From assembly GCA_963782255.1 (NCBI GenBank), contig CAWAIS010000001.1, forward strand, positions 1,736,001 to 1,800,000: a stretch of DNA of 64,000 nt, in the 5' to 3' direction. Each line of letters begins with the position of its first letter. Within the stretch, counting starts at the first letter, position 1. Below the pieces are notes generated by a model, which was given only the letters and a program-made list of their open reading frames with translations, had not been told where the DNA came from and ran no database searches. This DNA is from Roseiarcus sp963782255 (GTDB lineage Bacteria > Pseudomonadota > Alphaproteobacteria > Rhizobiales > Beijerinckiaceae). Shown here one piece after another: positions 58,549 to 64,000 of this stretch. Made by a program: the position numbers and the translations under genes.

Positions 58549-59151
58549 ATGTTCACGGGGATTGTCAGCGACGTCGGCGAAGTGGTTGAGATCGAACGAC
58601 TCGGCGAGCGCAGCCGGCTCGTAATCGCGAGCGCGTACCCTGCCTCGGCGATCGAGATCGGCGCCTCGATCGCCAACGCCGGGGTCTGCCTGACGGTGGT
58701 CGGGATCGAACCCTCGGGCGCCGGCTCGCGCGTTTCCTTCGACGTCGGCGCCGAGACGCTCGCGGTGACGACGCTCGGAGGTTGGCGCGAGGGAACGCGC
58801 GTCAACTTGGAGCGTTCGTTGCGCGTCGGCGATGAGCTCGGCGGACACATGGTCAGCGGCCACGTCGACGGGGTCGCGGAGATTGTTTCCCGGCGCGACT
58901 TCGACGGCATGACCCATTTCCGCATCCTCGCGCCCAGATATTGCGCGCGGTTCGTCGCCACCAAGGGCTCCGTCGCCCTCGACGGAACCTCGCTGACAGT
59001 GAATGCGGTCGAAGGCGACGTCTTCGAGGTTCTTCTGATCCCGCATACGCTGAAGGTCACGACCTGGAGCGAACGCAAGGCGCGCGATCACGTCAACATC
59101 GAGGTCGACCAGATGGCGCGCTATGCGGCCAGGCTGCTCGAATTGAACTGA
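58549..59151 (+). CDS. ribE: Riboflavin synthase alpha chain
   Basis: 200 residues from ATG 58549, preceded by AAGGAAGC. Dismutates two 6,7-dimethyl-8-ribityllumazine molecules to riboflavin. The two lumazine-binding domains each start with the family motif: MFTGIVSDVGEVVEIE at residue 1 and GGHMVSGHVDGVAEIV near 100. ASIANAGVCLTVVGIE and VALDGTSLTVNAV are the paired substrate-binding segments; the usual NGVSLTV-type residues are slightly changed in the first domain (NAGVCLTV), as seen in many members. It is convergent with the permease gene, 9 bp between stops. Confidence 0.95.
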   Translation: MFTGIVSDVGEVVEIERLGERSRLVIASAYPASAIEIGASIANAGVCLTVVGIEPSGAGSRVSFDVGAETLAVTTLGGWREGTRVNLERSLRVGDELGGHMVSGHVDGVAEIVSRRDFDGMTHFRILAPRYCARFVATKGSVALDGTSLTVNAVEGDVFEVLLIPHTLKVTTWSERKARDHVNIEVDQMARYAARLLELN

Positions 59152-59160
59152 AGCGAACCC

Positions 59161-60221
59161 TCAATCCTCCACCCAGCGCGCCAGAAAGCGGGCGAGAGGG
59201 GGGCCGACCAGTATCGCCACAATCGCGCGCGCGATCTGCATCGACATGACGAAGGGCATGTCGACCTTCGACGACGCGGCGATGATCGCGACGGAATCGG
59301 CGCCGCCCGGACTGGTGGCCAGATAGGAGGTCAGCGGGTCCGTGCCATCGACGACATGCAGCGCATAGGCGAGGCCGCCGCAGAGCGCGATCAAGGTCAG
59401 AATCGAGGCGGCGATCCGCGGCAGTTGGCGCGCGGCGTAGGCCAGCATGGGCCGGGTGAACCTGTGGCCGATCGACCAGCCGATCACGGCGTAGCATGCG
59501 GCGAGAAGCCAAGGTGGGAGGGTAATCGTGACGACGTGGCCCGCCGATAGGACCGCCCCGACAAAGATCGGCACGAGCAGAGCGCCGGCGGGGATCTTCG
59601 ATTTCACGCCGATGACGGCGCCCCCGACGATCAGCGCCAGCGTCGTCAGAAAGGTCCGGCCGCGAGATGGGGAAACCACTCTGTGGCGGGCGGGACCGCG
59701 CCCTTGCCGCCCCACGTCCGGGCGACGACCGACGCCAGGAGCCCCACGAGGGCGACGCGCAGATATTGCATGACCGCGACGAGCCGGATCTCGGCGCCAT
59801 ACGCTTCGGCCATCAGCACCATGGCGGTCGCTCCGCCCGGGGAGGAGCCCCAGATCGCCGTCGTTCCCGGCAGCACCTTCCAGCGCGCCAGAAGGAGGCC
59901 GAGCACGGCGCCGAACAGGATCACGGCGAGGACGCCCGACAGGAAGATCGGCCATTCCCGGATCACCGTTATGGTCGAAGCGGAGCCGATGGCCCTCGCG
60001 ACGAGACAGCCGACGACGCCCTGCGCGAGAATGAAGGACCAGGGCGGTATCCGGACCTTCCCGTGGAACGAGGCGAGCAGGGCCGCGGCGGCCATCGAGC
60101 CGAGCAAGAGAGCCGCAGGCAGGCCGACAAGCCGAAGGACAGAAACGAAAAGGAGCGTCGCAATCAGCAGCGCGGACCACTGCTGCGCCGCTGATCTTTC
60201 GTGCAGCGTCAGTTGCTCCAT
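59161..60221 (-). pseudogene. AbrB-type membrane protein (putative permease) with one frameshift
   Basis: The family has two homologous halves of five to six helices (Pfam AbrB, historically called ammonia monooxygenase-like, function unsettled). The first half reads from 60221: SALLIATLLFVSVLRLVGLP, ALLLGSMAAAALLA, then ILAQGVVGCLVAR and GSSPGGATAMVLMAEAYGAE. At about 59662 the frame stops after FPHLAAG, while the expected continuation RTFLTTLALIVGGAVIG lies in the next frame and runs to 59161 with the second-half motif LATSPGGADSVAIIAASSKVDMPFVM. One missing base explains this. The segment is not a long homopolymer. If real, only a half-protein is made. Confidence 0.8.
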
Positions 60222-60228
60222 GGGGAAG

Positions 60229-60402
60229 TCAGTCGCGCGAGAATGCGAGGGCCGCGCTGTCGCCAGTGCGAAACCGCTCGGCGAGAGCCTTACAGCGCTC
60301 GACGAGCGCCTCGGCCGAGATGGGCTCGAGCGTGCGGCCGAGGATGCCGCGTTGCAGGTCGATGAGGACGAGGGCGGTCGTTTGCGGGTCGAGGTCGATC
60401 AT
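60229..60402 (-). pseudogene. N-terminal fragment of an isochorismatase-family hydrolase
   Basis: 57 residues from ATG 60402: MIDLDPQTTALVLIDLQRGI with the first catalytic Asp (VLIDLQ), then AEALVERCKALAERFR. The family continues with about 130 more residues including Lys and the catalytic Cys; here the frame ends at 60229, seven bases before the permease start, and no later motif is found. The tail GDSAALAFSRD has no family resemblance, so the gene is truncated. Confidence 0.72.
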
Positions 60403-60644
60403 CGGGCGGCTCCAAGAAGGGGCGGGTCGCCGAACGCGCCGGCGCGGCGATCGGATCTCGTTAGCAGTTCTTTCCCTCCGAGGAGGCGCTGGCTGAGGCT
60501 CTGATCGACCGCTTCGAGGAGCGGGCGTGCGTCGAGGAGCGGGCGCCCGGCTCGCTACTTCCGGGCGAGGATGAAAAAGTGTCCCGATTTCGCCGTCTTT
60601 GTTATCGAGAAACAACATCAGGGCCTAACGGGAGGGGTCAGCAC

Positions 60645-61289
60645 TTGTTTGGCGCGCGAAGTCTTCTCCTGATCAGCGTTGCGAGCGTTGCGATCTCAAC
60701 GGACCCGCGGCTGGCCGTCTCCCAGCTTCTTCTTCCGGGGGCTCCTTCGCTATCGCCCGAAACGCCGGACTATCTGCCGCCTGACGCCGATCCGAACTAT
60801 TCAACTCCGGGAGGCTTCGACAAAGATGTCGACACGAGTCTCACCACCCGCAGGGAAGTCATTGATCCGACAGGGGAGCCGCCGGGGACGGTCACCATCA
60901 ACACTCGGGAGCGCAAGCTCTACTTGTCGCTGGGCGACGGCCGCGCGCTGCAATATGGGATCGGCGTCGGGCGCCAGGGTTTTGCCTGGAAAGGCGTGGC
61001 GGAGATTGGCCGAAAGGCGTTCTGGCCCGGCTGGACCCCGCCGCCGGAAATGTTGGCTCGTCAGCCGGGCCTGCCCGAGCATATGGACGGCGGCATGGAG
61101 AACCCGCTCGGCGCGCGCGCCCTGTATTTGTTTCAAGGAAAGAAGGACACTTTGTTTCGCATTCACGGGACCAACGAGCCCAAAACGATCGGCAAAGCGG
61201 TCTCATCCGGATGCATCCGGATGATGGACTCTGACGTGATCGATCTTTATGGGCGGGTCGCGAAGGGAACGCGCGTCGTCGTCCTTTGA
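60645..61289 (+). CDS. L,D-transpeptidase (YkuD domain)
   Basis: Cross-links peptidoglycan or attaches proteins to it in the periplasm. 214 residues from TTG 60645, which follows GGGAGGGG; a GTG at 60579 in the same frame lacks a ribosome site. Signal-like ARSLLLISVASVAIS at the N-terminus. YkuD domain: TVTINTRERKLYLSLGDGRAL near 78, then the catalytic motif HGTNEPKTIGKAVSSGCIRM near 172-191, with the active His and Cys (SSGCIRM). Full YkuD domain; monocistronic. Its 3' end faces the cyclase gene (convergent, 64 bp). Confidence 0.9.
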   Translation: MFGARSLLLISVASVAISTDPRLAVSQLLLPGAPSLSPETPDYLPPDADPNYSTPGGFDKDVDTSLTTRREVIDPTGEPPGTVTINTRERKLYLSLGDGRALQYGIGVGRQGFAWKGVAEIGRKAFWPGWTPPPEMLARQPGLPEHMDGGMENPLGARALYLFQGKKDTLFRIHGTNEPKTIGKAVSSGCIRMMDSDVIDLYGRVAKGTRVVVL

Positions 61290-61353
61290 GGTTGGGCAAA
61301 CGCGTCGCCCGCCCCCTTCGGGAAAGGGGAGCGCGCCGATCCTCGCGGCTGGC

Positions 61354-62459
61354 TCAATCCTGCGGCGCTGTAAAGACGGCGCAGGGAGACGCGATGCCGC
61401 GCAGCGCATGCGTGCCGAGCGGGATCAGCGGCGCGGTGGTCTCGGCGGCGAAAGGGCCCGAGACGAGGACTGCCTTCTTAAGCGGCCGGCATAGCCCCTC
61501 GAGGCGGCTGACCAGATTGACGGCGGGGCCGATCGCGGTGAAGTCCAGCCGATCGGCCGCGCCGATATTGCCCCACATCATCTCGCCGAGATGCAGCGCA
61601 ATGCCGAACGGCAAGGGCGGCAGCCCTTGCCGCCGTCGCGCCTCGTCGAGATGCGCCATTCCGGCTCGCGCGGCGGAGACCGCGCGGAGCGCTGCGTCGC
61701 ACGCCTCACGGGGCGACCCTCCGACCACCGGGAAAATCGCCAAGACTCCGTCGCCGATGAATTTCAAGACCTCGCCCCCATATGCGTGGACCGAACCGGC
61801 GATGCGGTCGAACCACGCGTCGAGGGCCGAGATGACCACTGAAGGGGGGTAGCTCTCGGAGAGCGCCGTGAAGCCACGCAGATCGGCGAAGATGAGCGCA
61901 GCCTGGATCGTCTCGCCGATGCCGCGCCGCAAAGGACCGGACAGCACGCGCGCCGCGCTGCGCCGGCCGAGATAGGCCTCGAGCGCCGCCGTCAACGTGG
62001 CCCGGGCGTTGAGCGCGGCGAGCGGGGCCGCCGCGAAGCGCGCTGCTTCGTGCAGGCGGTTGGCCTCCTCGCGCGTGAACGGACGCGGTCCGATCCAGCC
62101 GAGCCTCGGTCCGTCCGGCTTCGGCGCGACCGCGTCTTCATGCACGAGTCCGTCCGCCAGCCCCTCGAGCCAGCGCCGGCCAGCCTCGCCGGGCCGGCTT
62201 GGCGCTAACGCGGCGCCAAGCCCTCCCGCCACGAAACCCAAGGCCTCGCTCACGTCTCCGCTGTCGGCCCGCCACAGCCATGTGCGCCGGGCGATCAGCG
62301 GATGCGGTGCGGCCAGCGTCAAGGCGCCGCCAGCGAGCGGCGCACCGTCATCGATGAGGCGCCCCCGAGGCTCGCCAGAAACGCTTCGGCGCTCCGCGTC
62401 TCGGCGGCGGCGTCGACAAGCCAGGAAAGCGTCGAAGACAGTTGCATGGGATCGATCAT
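61354..62459 (-). CDS. Class III adenylate/guanylate cyclase with a frameshift near its start
   Basis: C-terminal catalytic domain: LIFADLRGFTALSESYPP (first metal Asp), GGEVLKFIGDGVLAIFPV (second Asp and purine-contacting Lys) and LDFTAIGPAVNLVSRLEGL (Asp, then Asn and Arg transition-state residues), so an ATP cyclase is likely. The N-terminal 190 residues include a HPLIARRTWLWRA-type sensory region. The natural start is probably ATG 62459 (MIDPMQLSSTLSWLVDAAAE), whose frame joins the main one only if a G is added in the GGGGG run near 62366; the present in-frame start is an arginine-rich substitute. No membrane segment. cAMP role unknown. Confidence 0.85.
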
Positions 62460-62548
62460 CGGCTTGACACGGTCCCGTTGTCATCAGCTATTCGAGGCCA
62501 AGACTTGGACCCCCCAACTCGCGTTGCCCGCAATCAAGGAGAGTTCTG

Positions 62549-63031
62549 ATGACTGAATCGCTGACCGTCCGGCGCGAGACCCATGTCGCGGCCCCGCCCG
62601 CCACCGTTTTCGCCTTCCTGACGGATCCCGAAAAGATCCTGAGCTGGATGGGCGCCGAGGCGTCGACCGAGGTCCATCCGGGAGGACTCTATCTCGTCAA
62701 GGGCGTGGGTGGGCGGCCTGGCCGCATTGCGCGCGGCGCGTTCCGCGAGGTCGTGCCGGTCCATCGGCTCGCCTGCAGCTTTGGTTGGGAAGGAAACGAG
62801 GCCGTGCCGCCAGGATCGGGCCTCGTCGAGATCGACCTGATCGAGCGGAATGGCGGCACTTTGTTGCGGATGACCCATAGCGGTCTTCCCGACGCCGTCG
62901 AGTCCGCCAACCATAACAAAGGTTGGGCGCACTATCTGGGCAGACTGGCGATGGCCGCCTCCGGCCGAGATCCCGGCGTGGATCGTGGCGAAGAAGTGCT
63001 GGGTAGTGATACCGAGAGTCCTGGGGCCTGA
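62549..63031 (+). CDS. SRPBCC/AHSA1 domain protein
   Basis: 160 residues with a START-like fold. ETHVAAPPATVFAFLTDPEKILSWMG is the usual opening of Aha1-type SRPBCC proteins, followed by EVHPGGLYLVKGVGG, FREVVPVHRLACSFGWEG and a TLLRMTHSGLPD strand before the C-terminal helix NHNKGWAHYLGRLAMAA. Such proteins bind hydrophobic ligands or act as activator-like stress factors; no ligand can be named. CAAGGAGAGTTCTG precedes the ATG. Standalone, divergent from the cyclase gene. Confidence 0.9.
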   Translation: MTESLTVRRETHVAAPPATVFAFLTDPEKILSWMGAEASTEVHPGGLYLVKGVGGRPGRIARGAFREVVPVHRLACSFGWEGNEAVPPGSGLVEIDLIERNGGTLLRMTHSGLPDAVESANHNKGWAHYLGRLAMAASGRDPGVDRGEEVLGSDTESPGA

Positions 63032-63093
63032 CCGTCGTTCAGCCCATTTGCGACATCAGCACGAGCGGCCTGATCGCGCCGCTCAAGCAGCTT

Positions 63094-64000
63094 TCAGTTG
63101 TCGTAGCTGTCGATGACAGTGTCGGCGATTGCGCGCTTGGTGATCACTCCGACGACGTCAGCCGCCCTTGGCACGCCCTCCCCATGATAGACGATCGCCG
63201 CGCCCGATCGGCGGCGCTTGAGACGGGCGAGAACGAGGCTCAGGAGGTCGACGTCACGGCAGAGGACGGGCCGGGTCTCCATGAAGTCGTCGACCTTCCG
63301 GTCGGCGTTGCTCGCGCTCTCACGCCACAGGCCGGAACGCGGCTGGATGAGCCCGACGATCCGCCCGTCGCGCTCGACCACGATGGCGCGCAGGTCGTCG
63401 ACGTCCTCCCAGCCCAGGGATTCCCTCAAGGTCGTCCCGGCCTTGGCGAGGATGAAGCGCCGCTCCATCACATCAGCCGCCTGCTTCACGAGATAGAGAT
63501 TGATGTGCCGCTCTTTCGGAATGCGATGTCCGCGGTGGCGCAGCTTGATCGTGTAAACCGTCTCGGGAATCAGGGTGCGCCGGACGCCCGCCGCGACGGC
63601 GACCGCGACGATGACGGGCACGATGATCGCGTAATCGCGCGTCATTTCAAAGATCATGATGATGGCCGTCATCACGGCGCCGGTTCCTGCGCCGACCATC
63701 GCCGCCATGCCGACGATCGCCAGGGACGGCGCCGACAAGCCGGCGGTGGGCAGAGCGACGCTCACAAGCGATGCGAACGCCGCCCCGAGCGTCGCGCCGA
63801 GAAAGAGCGACGGCGAGAAAATGCCGCCGGACGCGCCGCTGCCAAGGCTGATCGTGGTCGCGAGCAGCTTCAGGACGAACAGCAGCGCCAACAAACCCAC
63901 TGCGGTCATGCTGTGGTCGAGGATCGATTGGATGACGCCATAGCCGACGCCGTCGACATAGGAATGGCCGAACGCGTGGGTGAGGCCGACCATCATCAGC
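63094..64000 (-). CDS. ClC chloride channel/exchanger with CBS domains, 5' end outside window
   Basis: Visible part about 302 residues; the frame is open beyond base 64000, so the N-terminal half (about 250-300 residues) is missing. Seen: TTISLGSGASGGIFSPSLFLGATLG with the anion-selectivity GxFxP (GGIFSPSL), GMAAMVGAGTGAVMTAIIMIFEMT, then two C-terminal CBS domains (VMERRFILAKAGTTLRES and VDDFMETRPVLCRDVDLL). CBS domains regulate transport by nucleotide binding in several ClC proteins. Whether channel or H+/Cl- antiporter cannot be told, because the gating glutamate region lies outside. Confidence 0.93.
   Translation of the reverse strand, partial: LMMVGLTHAFGHSYVDGVGYGVIQSILDHSMTAVGLLALLFVLKLLATTISLGSGASGGIFSPSLFLGATLGAAFASLVSVALPTAGLSAPSLAIVGMAAMVGAGTGAVMTAIIMIFEMTRDYAIIVPVIVAVAVAAGVRRTLIPETVYTIKLRHRGHRIPKERHINLYLVKQAADVMERRFILAKAGTTLRESLGWEDVDDLRAIVVERDGRIVGLIQPRSGLWRESASNADRKVDDFMETRPVLCRDVDLLSLVLARLKRRRSGAAIVYHGEGVPRAADVVGVITKRAIADTVIDSYDN

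Overview
The window is GC-rich chromosomal DNA from an alphaproteobacterium, most likely of the order Hyphomicrobiales (Rhizobiales). This rests on the glyA-nrdR-ribD-ribE gene order, a ctaB-small membrane gene-DUF420 block, very long antisense reading frames typical of high GC, palindromic repeats of the kind common in this order, and a giant coiled-coil protein resembling the growth-pole-ring proteins of unipolarly growing rhizobia. A Beijerinckiaceae/Methylocystaceae-type host is possible but cannot be shown from this sequence. No rRNA, tRNA or CRISPR array was seen.

Layout. 1-5.2 kb: 3' part of mfd (repair-coupling factor), then an accessory patch on the minus strand (AT-rich DUF4145-like gene, DUF29 gene, hicAB toxin-antitoxin). 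5.4-9.8 kb: lipase-like hydrolase and a three-gene operon of exported proteins (small beta protein, PQQ-type propeller, small beta protein). 10.1-14.3 kb: acylphosphatase, a complete ISAs1 element with target duplication, thrS, and an orphan Phd antitoxin whose toxin is reduced to 15 codons. 14.4-20.7 kb: xanthine dehydrogenase genes xdhABC and malonyl-CoA synthetase. 20.8-29.5 kb: a giant repeat-rich membrane-anchored coiled-coil gene, read here in two frames. 29.8-32.2 kb: Hpt protein, [2Fe-2S] ferredoxin, ferredoxin-NADP reductase, PilZ protein. 32.2-39.2 kb: repeats, small unknown genes, a frameshifted serine hydrolase, YIP1 protein, MsrQ, a flavin-binding protein, a divergent pair of DHFR-fold proteins and a cytochrome c. 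39.2-45 kb: ABC exporter, SnoaL protein, 3-methyladenine glycosylase and a partly duplicated DoxX/VOC block. 45.3-49 kb: heme O synthase, a 47-residue membrane protein, DUF420/CtaM, a divergent heme-copper-oxidase-like protein and a TlpA thioredoxin. 48.9-51.6 kb: metallophosphoesterase-cytochrome c-ECF sigma-anti-sigma operon on the minus strand. 51.6-53.9 kb: a PEP-CTERM tail remnant and a gene split by an IS5-family element. 54.2-59.2 kb: HTH protein, glyA, nrdR, ribD, ribE. 59.2-64 kb: frameshifted AbrB-type permease, isochorismatase remnant, L,D-transpeptidase, adenylate cyclase, SRPBCC protein and the C-terminal part of a ClC channel.

Main observations. (1) The giant gene carries about 19 tandem 44-residue units and seven 51-residue units and would make one protein of about 2,900 residues if the frame break is repaired. 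(2) Removing the IS5 element and one copy of its TTA duplication restores a single 355-residue reading frame. (3) A dispersed repeat beginning TAACCCATT lies about 230-270 bp upstream of pilZ, glyA and ribE, in each case oriented toward the gene. (4) The oxidase-like protein keeps several heme-type histidines but lacks the helix VII His-His pair. (5) Several conserved genes carry one-base frameshifts, some in homopolymers, so consensus errors should be excluded before calling them pseudogenes.
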